This document shows, piece by piece, positions 26,148-39,300 of a stretch of 64,000 nt of DNA. Every line of letters begins with the position of its first letter. Positions within the stretch are counted from its first letter, which is position 1. Origin of the DNA: Panorpa germanica (taxonomy: Eukaryota; Arthropoda; Insecta; Mecoptera; Panorpidae); the NCBI GenBank assembly GCA_963678705.1, contig OY783204.1, positions 24,314,759-24,378,758 on the forward strand, read 5' to 3'. The notes beneath the pieces were generated by a model. It was not told the DNA's origin. It worked only from the letters and a program-made list of their open reading frames with translations, and ran no database searches. Made by a program: the position numbers and the translations under genes.

Positions 26148-26454
26148 GATTCGTAATAACGCAGTAATCAAATTAGTATCACTGGCATCTGCTATTAGAG
26201 GGTGCTGCGCGGGATTGCCCGGGAAACTTGGCAAATATCACGAGAGGAAATAATAAAAAATTAAAATAACTCAAGATTATCTGTAAATAAGTAAAGGTAA
26301 TCCATCAACTTGTATAACATATTATAAAAGGTACAGGACATTCAGATATACGTATTAAAATAAACAAACGGAAAATGAAAATGAAACACTCATGTCCATA
26401 TTGTCCCAAACTTACAAACACTAATAAATTTTAGTTAACTATTGTTTTGTTGAG

Positions 26455-26590
26455 TTCCCAGGTAGAAAATTGTCACGAGGTAATTTCAAGATTAATTTTC
26501 TACTTTTCATAAAGAAAATGTGTTGCAGTACAAGGTTTATACCTACTAGCTTGTTACAAGTTAATTCCCAGGTTCATTTTCTACCTGAGT
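26455..26590. mobile_element. Small MITE with CCCAGGTAGAAAAT ends, copy 2
   Basis: TTCCCAGGTAGAAAATTGTC … TTCATTTTCTACCTGAG, same orientation as the copy at 2501; shares ttttctacttttcata and ttgcagt. Confidence 0.62.
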
Positions 26591-27336
26591 TTTCAAATGT
26601 AACCGTAAATTTTTAGAGAGATTCATAAGCTTCTGTTTTAACAGGTTACAGCCATTATCGCTATTTAAACTAGTTATGTTATTATGTCGGCTTATTGACA
26701 TTTAACCAATTAACTTGAAAGATTTATCCTATAACTTCAGTACTTAAAACTAAAAAAAAATAGTAAACTAGACAAGAAGTTGACATTTTTGTTTTTGTCA
26801 ATTTCCAAATTAAATTATTATATTTTTGAATAGCCTCGAAATACTTTCATTCCATACTGTAGCTACTCATAAGAATCTGATAATTGAACCGATCTTGAAC
26901 TCATTTTGTTAATAAAAATACATTACATTACATAACAGCGAACATCTTTAAAATATTAATAATAAATAGATACTACATACGAGTTGCGAGGATACGTTAT
27001 TACAAAATATGTACACATATGTATTTACAATGTAATTTAAGTGTTGGGCAACATGTTGCATAAAAGATACTAATTCATTATAACGTGGGCAGGCGTAGAT
27101 GCAAATGTATTTTACATATTTTATTGAAATGAATGTATTTAACACTTATTATTCAAATTATCGCACCTAGCCTAAGCTGGCCTCGCGCTTCACGCAAATT
27201 TGAATGAATAAAAAGTTGTTCAATTATCGTTTCTAAATGGTGGATCATCTGCTGGTTTTTTAAAGGGTGAGCTACTACCAAGCCGTGGTAACCATTTAAT
27301 TAAAATTGATTTACATAAACCGGGCGGTGTACTCTC

Positions 27337-28043
27337 TTAAGGGGAGAGTAACGTCAAAACGATAAAAAAGAAGCATATTTTCGTTTGTTTTTTGACGACA
27401 CAGTTAATATATAATTGTTTCAATAATTATAAAATGACATTTAAAGAATATTTTGTAAAATTGTTATAAATAAATGTCAAGAAATGAGGCATTGACAGCC
27501 AAACTTCGCTGACGTCACAAAAGAAAGTAACATTGCGGTGTCACTCATAACTCATCACTGGATTTTCTGAAATCTAAAAATCAAAATAATTTCGTTAGTT
27601 GATAAGTTTCTGCAGGTAACGCTGTCGAGTTTTTCTTCTTTTATTGATTTTTCAATTTTTTACAACACTTAAAAGTCAAAATACTGATTTTTCTTGAAAA
27701 ACATCACATACTTTGCTATTTGAAAATACGGTAAAATTAAATTAACTCGTTACACAGCGTTACCTCATTGTTTATGTAAAGAAACAGTGTGCAAAATTTC
27801 AAAAGAATCGGTGCTGCAGATTTTGAGCTAGAGAGGGCACCAACTCTGAAAAAGCTATGTGTGAGAAACCGTATTTAAAAGTTTCAAAGTAACACGAAAC
27901 CAGACTAGAGAGGTGAAGACTTAAAACTCTATATCTCCGACAGTTTTACTCCAATCGACTTAAATTTTTTACACTATAAACTTAATATGTTGTACAATAA
28001 TATAAATAAATAAAAACAAAGTTGAAACCTTACTCCCCCTTAA
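27337..28043. mobile_element. TTAA-flanked MITE, family 2, full copy
   Basis: TTAA|GGGGAGAGTAACGT … ACCTTACTCCCCC|TTAA, 707 bp. Shared internal blocks include ctgtcgagttttt, atcggtgctgcagattttga and actctatatctccgacag. Further copies lie at 35566 (inverted), 38123 and 33734. Confidence 0.82.
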
Positions 28044-29203
28044 GTGAAACAACAATCATTTAAAAATATTCAACATTGTAATTGTTAAAATATATATTTT
28101 AATACTAATTGAACTTGAATAACTTATTTAGTTGAAGATCTTGGAATTTTAATTCGTGTATAACCAAGTTCGGGTACGCGATAATGTTAATTAAGTATAA
28201 TTATTCAATATTTCCTAAAGTTCCAAGGAATATAACTTAAAATTTAGTCCCAAAAACAATTAGAAATACTAATTTTAAAACATTTACAGTTTTAATAAAT
28301 TTGTATAAAAGTTAACCACCAAAACTAAATAAAAGTAACTGTATCCCATATTAATAATACAGATAACAATCATTTCATTTAGCAAAATGTAATCAATCTA
28401 AAATTCAAACAAGTTTTTGCGTTGAAGTGGGTGTCAAATCACTTGTCAGTCCGTCCGTCACGTCACTACTTCAAGCGTCATGTTACTACAATGATGAATG
28501 GCTTAAACTTAAACAAAAAGTTAGGTTATGTAACACATACATTTTAAGGTTATGTTATATAATTTTTTGAAATATCAAAATATTTACAATTTTGTTTATA
28601 GTACAGAAAATAGAGCATCGAACTGCATATTTTCGGTATACAACGATATTTTTTTCATCATGTCAATAAAGCTGTATTAAAATTTAAGTTTTCGGGGTCG
28701 GTGGTGCCTCCATTGGACCGCAATCTTGGATATAGTAACTCTTTTTTGATTACCTTGAAAAATATAACAGCTACAGAAATTTTGTAAACAATTTCTTGTA
28801 CATAATAAGATTATCTACAACTTTGTGTAGTTATTTTATTTATATTATATAATAATAACAGTATATTTAATAATATGTATTCTATTTGCTTTATAAGAAC
28901 TAATTGAATTAAATGTTTTGTAAAGTTGAAATGGATTCATATTTCAATTGAACAACATTTTGTAAATAAATCGTTTGTTCGAGATGAGTTAACAACAAGA
29001 CTTCTTACGATTTAATAAGAACTATGTAATTAATTTAATTCGTTGGTAATTGTAAAGCAATTAAAATAATGGGTCTCTTTGAGTATTTATTATGTGTGTA
29101 CATATACTCCAAATCAGTAGCGGCCCGTGCATAACTGCTACAGCTCTTCCACTATAAAATAAATGTACTATTTTTAAACCTATTAAATATACCTAAATAA
29201 ACC
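28044..29203. other. No gene seen
   Basis: AT-rich with no coding or repeat signal. Confidence 0.5.
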
Positions 29204-29407
29204 TATAAGTTCGGGGGCGACTTATACTTAAAAGAGGTTATAAGAGCGGTATAAATCTATAATTCGATAATGAATTTTATCTTATTCGTTTCTATATACA
29301 TTAGAGAAAACTAAGTGAATCAGTGCTATTTATTTATATCACCAGTTTATACCCCACAACTTGATTTAAGTATGAGTCGCTGCCGAACTCTCGTAATTTG
29401 AACTATA
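29204..29407. mobile_element. TA-flanked palindromic MITE, copy 4
   Basis: The right end is complete (CTCGTAATTTGAACTATA). The left end lacks the outer ~14 bases and starts TATAAGTTCGGGGGCG. Confidence 0.78.
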
Positions 29408-29562
29408 TATTAAGAAAATATTTAACAGTATATAGAATAAAGTCATAGCCAGGCCCATATATATTTTATATTTATTGTGTTAATAAGAGATGACGATTCT
29501 CCTAGTTTGTGTAATGCAGCATGCCGTAAGTGAATGTTTTTGTGTCGTATATATATAAATAT

Positions 29563-29807
29563 CCCAGTAAACACTTTGGAGTCACTTTGCCATCATATTG
29601 AAGATGCGTATGATTTTTGTGTCATGATGTTCATGTTCAGTTTCTCACAGTCGTTCTTATGAAATGTCTATTTTATCGGTTACAAATTGTGAAACCACTC
29701 CACCTGTCGGAATACAAATGAAGATAAAGTTGAAGCGAACTATAATTTCAGTGCAATAGTGATAGAAACGTCATAAAACAAGACACTTTACCATCTTGTT
29801 TACTGAG
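29563..29807. mobile_element. CAGTAAACA-ended MITE, full copy
   Basis: CCCAGTAAACACTTTGGAGT … ATCTTGTTTACTGAG, 245 bp with ~11-bp inverted ends. Relatives lie at 5455, 30599, 59774 and 16795. Confidence 0.75.
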
Positions 29808-30598
29808 AAGTATCTATGTTTTTTCTACATCAAATTTCATGGCACGCGTTACTTTTAACCGCGCTATAAAGGGTTTACTATATAAGTATTTCATATCAGT
29901 ACACATTTTTTTAAAACTTTGTTTGCAACAGTCCCCACATTTCGAATTGTTACGAGCCGTCACTGTTCCTAGTATAATTACTTCTCATTACAAACACCAC
30001 CATGAAATTTGGTGCATTAATGATGGATAGAATTTAATTAAAGTAAACGGGATCTACGTTTAATGTTTCTAAAAAAATAAATAAATACAAATACATAACT
30101 GTGAGAGATTGTTGAATAATTCATTATATTATCATTTTTGTTTTTCTTTTTTAAGTAATTCTTTTTTTTTTTATTTTTTAATTACCTTGGATTAGGTTAT
30201 TCGGTTGATACGGGTAATTAATTACAAGATATTACGGTGTAAATATTTTACTAAAAATATATTCTGTAATTTCCTGATTTAAACAAATTAATAACAAATA
30301 CCATGCTTATTATGGTCTAGTCACAAATCTTAGAAACAGGTCCTTAAATTACTTAATGCGGCAAGCTGATGGAAAAGTTGGTAAAAAAACTTTTGTTTTA
30401 TTAAAAATATATTTAAATACTCGTACAACGTTGTTGAATGTTAAAAATCCTTTTAAATGTTGTATTGTAAGAAATATGGTATTTTCGCGTTCTAATTTTC
30501 GTTAAAGTGCTCTACTTTACAACGGTGCAGCTCAATATCTATCAGACAAATTGTAGGAAATTGAGAGGACTCAATTCAGTCAAACACTCAGACGCACT

Positions 30599-30788
30599 AT
30601 TACACTTCAATTATAGTTCGCATCAACTTTATCTTCTTTTGTATTCCGATACGTGGAGTGGTTTCGTCATTTGTAGACGATAAAATAGATATTTCATATG
30701 AACGACTGTGAGAAAGCGAACTCTTTCATGACAAAAAATCATACGCATCTTCAATATGATGTCAAAGTGACTCTAATAGGTTTACTGA
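30599..30788. mobile_element. CAGTAAACA-ended MITE, inverted fragment
   Basis: Reverse complement of the family from the ttatagttcgcatcaac block to GGTTTACTGAG. The distal ~45 bp are absent. The open frame here (from 30698) is a product of the repeat. Confidence 0.65.
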
Positions 30789-31944
30789 GGTTCTTTGTCT
30801 TTCTATTCCTCTCTATCTCTACTCAGCAACAGTCCTTTTCCGCTCTTTCTACTTTTCTCGTACTATTTAGGTACTTTTTCTTCCAATATCTGGTTCCTCT
30901 CTGCTCGTATCCCTGTGTGACCATCACAATCATTCTAATATCCTGTGTTGCATTCCATCCAGTATAATTTATTTATTATATACATCGTATCGTACTAATG
31001 TCGAATAGTCTGATTACAATTTGAGTACGATTTTTCGAAGCACGTTCTAAGCCACAAGTACAAAATATATTTGGGTACGTTCAGGAAAAGAAATTTCGTA
31101 TTTTAAAGCTTAAGTGTATGGGGTGGAGCAATGCATTTAACTTCTGAAACTTTAGCATCCGTTTTTAATCCAAAATGTCTTCGAAACGGATACTCTTTTC
31201 ACCCAATATCGCCCAAATGTCGCTTCCTCTTTTGGGTCGAGTTCTAGAATATCGTATTCGAATTTTATTCTCTTCACATCTAAATTGTTTGTAGGGGGTG
31301 CACGAACCGTACCAGTGATGCTCTTTTTCTTTCTCGTCAGCTCGGGGTACGACTATCACATCTCAAGATTAATACCGTTCAACATTAATATATTATATAA
31401 TATAACCCTACTATATAATTTAACTAGCATGAACCTAATAAGTAATCTCTTTGCCTGTAGTAATTTATTATCAGTAAACGTTCTTAACAATGGAAGTGGC
31501 AATGGCAAAGCACCCATTCCAGACTGGCTGCAAGGTGGGGCTGGAGCTATGGCACATTGGCACTCACTCCTTCTATAGGTACACCATACACCGTGTAGGT
31601 GTTTAAAAGCAATAAATTAATACAAGAAAATGTGTTGAAAAATTCTGCAATTGCGTTTAAATTATAGATATATATCAACTGAAGTATTCAACGTTTTCTG
31701 TATCTAATGAAACAGGTTTATACTTGTTAAATAGCTTTACAAGTTTAGGCGCAAGTGTTTGATTTACTGATTGTTTAAGTGAGGTGACATAAATTTTCTA
31801 CTTGGTGCAAATTAAGCAAGCCTCAAGTGCATTTTATCTAAAAAACGAGCTCCATTGTGGGATTAGAAATAATTAAGGTTTAGTTAACATAAAAAAGTTT
31901 CCCTTTTTCATTACATTTTATAGGTTGCATTTAATAGATGCCAA
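30789..31944. other. No gene recognised
   Basis: A frame at 31285-31578 ends NGKAPIPDWLQGGAGA, unusually balanced for this region. No family, start context or splice pattern supports a gene. Confidence 0.4.
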
Positions 31945-32150
31945 TGAGGTGAAGAAGAAACTTTAGACCATACTATATTTGTATGCATAAATTATAGTCT
32001 ACAAAGATCAAATTTCAATACAGAAATATTAGATGTGATTAAAAATTTTCCTGTTAATACTAAATGTTTGTTAAGTGATTCAAAATTAATTAAAAAATTG
32101 TGATGGTGGCAAAATAAATATAAAAATAATATATATATTGTAAGATTACT
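31945..32150 (+). mobile_element. LINE-A tail fragment
   Basis: The plus strand encodes a diverged copy of the LINE-A end (gatgtgattaaaaattttcctgttaatactaa, ttaagtgattcaaaattaatt) followed by an A-rich tail, aaaataaatataaaaataat. Confidence 0.6.
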
Positions 32151-32445
32151 AAACAAAAATAACCTTTCAACATAATTTGACGTTAATAAATCTTTTTATG
32201 CAAGATTATTAATATCGTTTGCTTGCTGCTAAAAGAGCCAATTCGAAATATTACATTTTTCAAAACATTAAATACATAATAAGATGTTATATACTCTTAA
32301 ACAGACAAATAACAAGAGAGAGTGATCTACACCATATTGGTAAACCATTTCGCATAACTGTAATCCTAAACAGTTATCATTAATCAAAAATATCTTAGGT
32401 CTGTAAGTCTGATCGTAGACATTAACCTATGGTGTTTTTACCTAC

Positions 32446-32663
32446 TATAGTCCAAATCACGAGAGTTCGGCAGCGACTTATACTTAAAAGAGGTTATAAG
32501 AGCGGTATAAATCTATAATACGATAATGAATTTTATCTTATTCGTTTCTATATACAATATAGAAAAATAAATGAGTCAGTACTTTTTAGTTATATCGGTA
32601 GTTTATACACCACAACTTGCTTTAAGTAGGAGTCGCCGCCGAACTCTCGTAATTTGAACTATA
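32446..32663. mobile_element. TA-flanked palindromic MITE, copy 5
   Basis: TATAGTCCAAATCACGAGAG … CTCGTAATTTGAACTATA, full length, same orientation as copies 1 and 4. Confidence 0.84.
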
Positions 32664-33733
32664 CATACATCTTTTTTAACCCTTACCTGGAAATATTACC
32701 TACTTCTAATAAATCCTTAAAATAATCATAAATATTTAAACCTCTCACTAACTTATTTATCTTAATCATCATTCCACACATATACCTATACATGCGTGTG
32801 TGTATGAATTAGTCATTCCTTTGTGTATATATATAACATATAACTAACAATACAAGTCTTACTATAGGCACTATAATTCAAATTCTATTTAAGAGATTTT
32901 CGTAGGTGTTTTTGATCTTTATTTTGTGGTCTTCGCAAAATTGTTGTGCGTCCCACGTTTACCTGTCAGAAGTTCAGGAGTGTGTGAAGAATAAAAACGT
33001 GAAACCGAATCAATGCGAAGGAATGGGATGGGTTGGGAAGAGACGGGATAAAATGTATTGGTTCAACAAACTCAGAAAACCGTGGATTTTTATTTTAAAA
33101 CAGGTAGTACATAAAATAATACTACGAGACCAAAAACAGGATTACGGTTACTGAATTATTTGTAATTAACAATGCTTAAATTAAGAAAAACTTTAGATTA
33201 TCAATTAGAACTTTATTTATCACATTATAATATTCATTTGCTTTACTAAAAAACGTCTTTACTTCTACAAAAAACAAACTGACAAGAAAGACAGATTTAA
33301 CTTGGTTCTATTAGTGTACTGGATTTTGAATTATTGTGTCACTGGTAAAATAATTTTATTTAATAATAAATATCAACAAAAGACAAATCATAAATTTGTA
33401 TTCATAACATTTCATAAAAATGTATTAACATCAATTCAAATGCGCATTTGTTTAACGTTTTAAAAAAAATCAACAATTGAATACAAAAGACGTGTTTAGA
33501 ATTAAAATTCTAGTTTTGAAATTATTTGCATGTTTCTTTATAAAGTAAACATCTTTTGTGCTTTTTAACATAATGATCTTAACTGGAATTTGATTAGCAT
33601 AAATAATTATTTGGCCGAAACAGTTATATTGCGATAGGCTGGTTATTTGTTTATATAATTTGTTTTAAGGAAAAAATAGTGTAATATTTATACAGTAGCT
33701 ATGTACAATTTATCACGCACTGGGCGATAATGT
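32664..33733. other. No gene seen
   Basis: An 82-codon frame at 32906-33154 matches nothing I recognise. The remainder is AT-rich. Confidence 0.45.
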
Positions 33734-34165
33734 TTTTTGACGACACAGTTACAAATATAATTACTACATGATAAAATAACATTTAAAGAATACTTTGTGA
33801 AATTTTCATAAATAAATATCAAGAAATGAGGCATTGACAGCGAATCTCCGCGGACGTCACAAAAAAGTGCCACTCATAACTCATCACTATATCTTCTGAA
33901 ATTGAAAAACCAAAATGATTTCATTAGTTGAAAAGTTTCTGCAGGTAACCCTGTCGAGTTTCTTTTTATTGTCAATTTTTTATTGTAAAAAATAAAAAAC
34001 TAAGTTATTTTAAAATACGTTAAAATTAAAAAAAGAAAAACTCGACAGCTTTACCAAGAAGAGTGTGTGAAAATTCAAAAGAATCGGTGCAGTACATTTT
34101 GAGCTAGAGAGGGCACCGATTCTGAAAATCCTAACTGTGAGAAAAACGTGTTTAAAAGTTTTGGT
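33734..34165. mobile_element. TTAA-flanked MITE, family 2, fragment
   Basis: It shares the stretch from tgacgacacagtta through atgaggcattgacagcgaa, the ctgtcgag blocks and gggcaccgattctgaaaat. Both terminal repeats are missing. Confidence 0.7.
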
Positions 34166-35565
34166 TTTATGGCTTCGGTAGTTAATAATCTTAAAGAGGA
34201 TACAATTTTGAACAAATTTCTCCTTTTCTACTTTTCTTTGAATCCAATAACAAACGGATTGTAGCATCAGGATAATGGGATATTTTGTTCAAGTATTTTT
34301 GGCGAAAAAAACATATGTAGTAAAGAATGGAGTGATATATATAACTAGTTTAAGTTATTTTGCACATTATTTTCTATTCTTTAAAAACATAAATTCCTAA
34401 TATCTATTAAATCGGAACAATAGCATTGGCATGCGCATGCGCAGTTCACAGTCATTGTTTTGTTTTCACGATCCCCATGCTATATTTCAATTCTGAGAGC
34501 TACAGATTTTTAATGTTTCTGTATCAGTTGGTATGTACTCGTATTTGATTCTTGCATCTACTGAGTTTTTCTATGTGTTACACAGTCATGCTCCAGGTAT
34601 TATTAACCTAACAGTAGATTTAGAGAATACATAAAACAGAAGAGCGTACAAGCATATTGCAGAAAGTACATTCATTATGAAATTTCTAAAAAAAAAAAAG
34701 AACCTTAACAATACACTTCTGATTTATTTATTATGTTTTATTTAATTTAGAATATTAACTTAGAATTGTGAATTTAGAATAAAAAATATAGTGTTGAATT
34801 TAGAATTGAATCATAATCTTCAGTTTAGAAATTAATTCTGAGTTTAAAAATAGAATGATTTACTAATAAACTAGTCTAAAAACATAAAATTTTCGATTGG
34901 TTAAGTTTATTAAGTTTCGATCCGGAATAACTTAACTAATAAAGTACCTATGTACTAAATAGAAGATGTGGATTCGAATCCGCTTCCGAGCAAACATTTT
35001 ATTACTCACTTAATATTGAAATATGAACTTATAACAAGAATTTTTCAAACTAGCTGTAATATATGTACGTGTACAACATTATGGCTACTTCAAACTACAT
35101 ATTAGCATCACAAATAACAATTATTTACATTATTTTAACAATCATGCAATACCAAGGACTGAAAAGTCGGTAATCTCAATCACTCACTGTGAAGGCGCCA
35201 TTCCAAATCTAATTTAACTTTAAAAAATAGAAGAAAAAACCGACAAATCAAATAAATAAATGCCTACCTGTTGTGTTCAATACAGATAGACAATAGAAAA
35301 GGTAAAAAAAACATGGATACGGGGATTAAGTAAGAAACAGCAGGTAATGTAGAGCTAGAGGACAGTCTGAATCTATAGAGAGCAAATGAATGCTTGGATC
35401 GATGAGGATTGTACTTTAATTTCATGGTTTTGCGTGCTTTTGTTATTTATGAGTATTATTGTTACCAAGAGCAATGCGGTTCTACCGGGGCGTCACTATT
35501 GCAAGATATACTACTAATATTTTTCATTTTGTATTGCTGAGTATAAGTTTAAGAAACATAACAGC
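34166..35565. other. No gene seen; one tRNA-like B box
   Basis: tggattcgaatccgcttccgag near 34970 looks like the T-arm side of a tRNA-derived repeat, but no cloverleaf forms upstream, so it is not called a tRNA. Confidence 0.4.
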
Positions 35566-36301
35566 GAGGGTAAGGTTTTAACTTTTATATTTCTTTTCAT
35601 TTTTTTTAAAATATATTTATATAAATGTACAACATATTAAGTTTATTGTGTGAAAATTTGAAGTCGATTTGAGTAAAACTGTCGGAGATATAGAGTTTTA
35701 AGTCTTCACCTCTGTGGTCTGCTTTCGTATTACTTTGAAACTTTTAAACGCGTTTTCTCACACTTAGGTTTTTCAGAGTCGGTGCCATCTCTAGCTCAAA
35801 ATCTACAGGACCGATTCTTTTAAAATTTTACACACTCTTTCTTTACATAAATGCTGAGGTAACGCTATCGAGTTTTTTTACTTTTTTAATTTTAACGTAT
35901 TTTAAAACAACAAAGTTTCTGATTTTTTTTATGAAAAATCGGTATTTTGAATTTTAAGTGCTGTAAAAATTGAAAAATCAATAAAAAAGAAAAAACTCGA
36001 CAGTGTTACATGCAGAAACTTATCAACTAATGAAATCATTTTTTATTTTCGATTTCAGAAAATCTAGTGATGAGTTATGAGTGGCACCGCAATGATACCT
36101 TTTTTTGTGACGTTTGCGGAGCTCCGCTGTCAATGTCTTATTTCTAGATATTTATTTATGAAAATTTTTACAAAGTATTCTTCAAATGTTATTTTATCAT
36201 GTAGTAATTAAACAAATAATTATATATTAACTATGTCATCAAAAAACATTATCGAAAATATGCTTTTTTTATCGTTTTGACCAAAGCCATCACCCCCTTA
36301 A
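35566..36301. mobile_element. TTAA-flanked MITE, family 2, inverted copy
   Basis: Reverse complement of the element at 27337 over almost its whole length. The right TTAA (36298-36301, after cacccccttaag) is intact. The left end is degraded (gcgagggtaaggtttt). Confidence 0.78.
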
Positions 36302-37392
36302 GGAATTTAAACTCTTGTAAGTGTGTCTATAACAGAGTAAGGACTTGTCATTAATGGTATAGAAATTACCATTTAATAAACTTTTAATTAGTCAAAAAAA
36401 AAATTTTTTTGAACTAATTCAGAATGTATAAACTTTTTATCACAAAGAATAGATTATCTCCCCGAAGCACTCTTGTCTATTAATAATAATAATTTAACAA
36501 GATTTTAATTAAAATGCGTGCACAATTATCAAGTTTTATGTATAAATAATTACAGACAATAATCCTGCAATCTTACGAGTTCGTTTCAGCCCAGACAAGA
36601 CAGTCGGTGACCTCGAAGTCTTGGTCGAATGTTTACTGGTCTTCCTATAAAATGTCTGGCATTATAATTACTGCAATGACATTTTCTAGAAAGTTCTTTT
36701 AATAAAATCGACATTAATATACAACTCTACACGTCTGTGCAAATTTTTTGTTTAATTTGTTACGATTTAACATATCTTCGTATAATTTTACATGTGATTT
36801 ACCTAGTTAATGCCTTGTTTTAAAAGTTAAGAGCACTCGGATGAAACGCTGTGTTGGTGAATGAGCAGCAGAAATTAATTTAAAGCATTTAAACGGATTT
36901 TGCTGCTTTAAATTTTAAGAAAACGGTATTTCGAGGTCGTACACGGGCGACATGATAATGGGGAACATGTTTGCAATTCAAAATGTTTATAGTTACCTAA
37001 AATTTAAATTTTATTAAAAACAGCAACAAGCATATAAAAAGAGAGAGGAGGTACGATATATTGTGGAAAACTTAAGAAAATTAATTCTTCCGCTGATGAA
37101 AAATAAGCTAGAGCTAAAACAAAATCCATATTTTTACTGAATTAATAATGCCAATTAGTTTTACATTAAAACAAAATATTATTATATTATTTTTTTACAT
37201 AAATATAAAAATTACTTTTATTATTTCTATTTAAAGATTATTTTAAATATGATGCGTTGGAGCTGGCTTGATGAACAACAAACATGTTCAGGTCTCGGAT
37301 CCATGACCAACATATTTGAATATGTATTGGGCCTTTTAATTCTCTTTGAAATGCATAAGTAATGAATCAAATTAAAAATTTCAAAATTTTTA
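36302..37392. other. No gene seen
   Basis: AT-rich sequence between two MITEs, without a signal. Confidence 0.5.
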
Positions 37393-37600
37393 TATAGTTC
37401 AAATTACGAGAGTTCGGCGGCGACTCATACTTAAAACAAGTTGTGGGGTATAGACTACCGATATAACTAAAAAGCATTGACTCACTTATTTTTCTATAAT
37501 GTATATAGAAACGAATCAGTTAAAATTCATTATCGTATTATAGATTTATATCGCTCTTATAACCAACCTCTTTTAAGTATAAGTCGTGATTTGGACTATA
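37393..37600. mobile_element. TA-flanked palindromic MITE, copy 6
   Basis: The left arm is complete. The right arm has lost about 11 bases (CGCCGAACTCT) and ends CGTGATTTGGACTATA. Orientation is opposite to copies 1, 4 and 5. Confidence 0.8.
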
Positions 37601-38122
37601 GATGTGATTTTTTCCTTACTAGAATAATTTACTACGAACTTAATTTACAGTAGGCACCCCTTGTTATAGTTTGGCGCCCCTTAAAAACGAAATAGTCAAA
37701 CAGCTAATAATAATTTATAAATGTCGTATGCCCCTCAGACGAACCTAGAATTTCTAATATGGTAATAACCAAATTACATACCCTTGTCGAAAGTTGCACA
37801 TAATTTGAATAAATTATATTAATAGTAATAATTGAACGCATAATGCTGAACAATTTCACTTTGCAGATTTTTAAAATAATTACTATTATTCCACGCATTG
37901 TCTTTTTAGTCTGCCATTATAGTCACAGTTAGTTTACCGTATAACAAGTAATCATGGGCGGCGGAAAGAGAACAAAAGAGTCCACCATCAAAGAAAATAG
38001 ACAAAAAATAATTAAGAAATAAACATTTTTTTATTAAAGTCACTGTTTGATTAAAAAATTTAAAGCTATTCAAATTTGTCCTTCTCTACCCTTTTACTAT
38101 GAACACTAAGGATGCACCTCCC

Positions 38123-38457
38123 TTAAGGGGGACGTAAGGTCTCTCTTTTTTTCTACATTTTTTTAAATTTATTTATATCATTGTACAACATATTAAGTAT
38201 ATTGTGTAAAAATTTGAAGTCAATTGAAGTAAAACTGTCGGTGATATAGAGTTTTAAGTCTGCTGAGATTCGCTGTCAATGCTTTATTTCTTGATATTTA
38301 TTTATGAAAATTTCACAAAGTATTCTTCAAATGTTATTTTATCACGTAGTAATTATAGAAATAATTATATATTAACTGTATCGTCAAAAAACATTATTGA
38401 AAATATGCTTCTATTTTATCTTTTTGACCTTAACCACCAACTCCCGCCCCCCCTTAA
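38123..38457. mobile_element. TTAA-flanked MITE, family 2, internally deleted
   Basis: TTAA|GGGGGACGTAAGGT … CGCCCCCC|TTAA, 335 bp. It keeps both ends but lacks the central half, including the ctgtcgag block. Confidence 0.8.
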
Positions 38458-38848
38458 ACTAATCGTACCGGCGCCCATGGAAATAAGTACCATTTAATAA
38501 ATGATATTAAAGATATGTAAATGCACGCATAGTGTATCCGCAAATTTCTAATAAAATATCCAAGAAACACTCCTATCAAGCAATCATCAATTGCAAAGTA
38601 AATAAATGGACAGACACTGTTAAATGGTCATCGACATAGAAAGTTGCAATTTATTCATCAACTTCAATATTGCACGTGATTCATACTAAACACATATGTG
38701 CGAAAGAGACGTGCTTATAAATTAAAGAAAGATAGAGTAATCTATTGCAACTATAAAGTGCAATGTTTAAATTGTTGAGTTTTGAAAATGTAGGACTCAT
38801 GTAATTATGCGACGGTGATGTGTAATTGATGTTACCTACTCAAATAAT

Positions 38849-38936
38849 AAGACTAGACGCACACGGGTGATAAAACTTCTGTGTCTAATCTTTTTAAAAT
38901 TATGTAACGTGTTATATCGAGTGTGCGTCTAGTCTT
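38849..38936. mobile_element. 88-bp hairpin element
   Basis: Perfect 16-bp inverted repeat AAGACTAGACGCACAC / GTGTGCGTCTAGTCTT around a 56-base AT-rich centre. It is too short to code and may be a tiny MITE or a solo end pair. No other copy was seen in the window. Confidence 0.55.
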
Positions 38937-39107
38937 AAGGTTCATGAAACATATAGAATAGAACAAAAAGCACTTGTAGATTCTTATGAGAAATCTAGAT
39001 CATGAATAATTATATAACTGTATTTGATTAGGCTTTGTTATTAAGGAAAATGTGTAAGAATGCAGCTGAGTTTAGAACTGAAGTTGATTTTAATGCTATC
39101 AGATCCA

Positions 39108-39300
39108 AATGGGCTTGTGTCCTCATTTTTTAGTGGTCGATTTTTCAATTGTTAATTGAAATTGATGTTAATAAATGTGTATTGGCGTATCTATTTTATT
39201 AAATATCTAAATTTTGAAGGATATATAGCTATTAAAAATTTGAATTGTATAACCATATTGCCATATTTGTATAACGTGAAATGCATTTTAACGTTACACT
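39108..39300. mobile_element. AATGGGC-type MITE, 5' fragment
   Basis: The left end and about 190 bp match the family, through the GTGAAATGCATTTTAACGT block. Homology then stops. A diverged relative of the opposite end lies at about 40500-40615. Confidence 0.65.

Noticed and set aside
34960-34990. Possible tRNA gene (gattcgaatcc)
   Set aside because: No matching acceptor, D or anticodon stems can be formed upstream; a tRNA-derived repeat is more likely.
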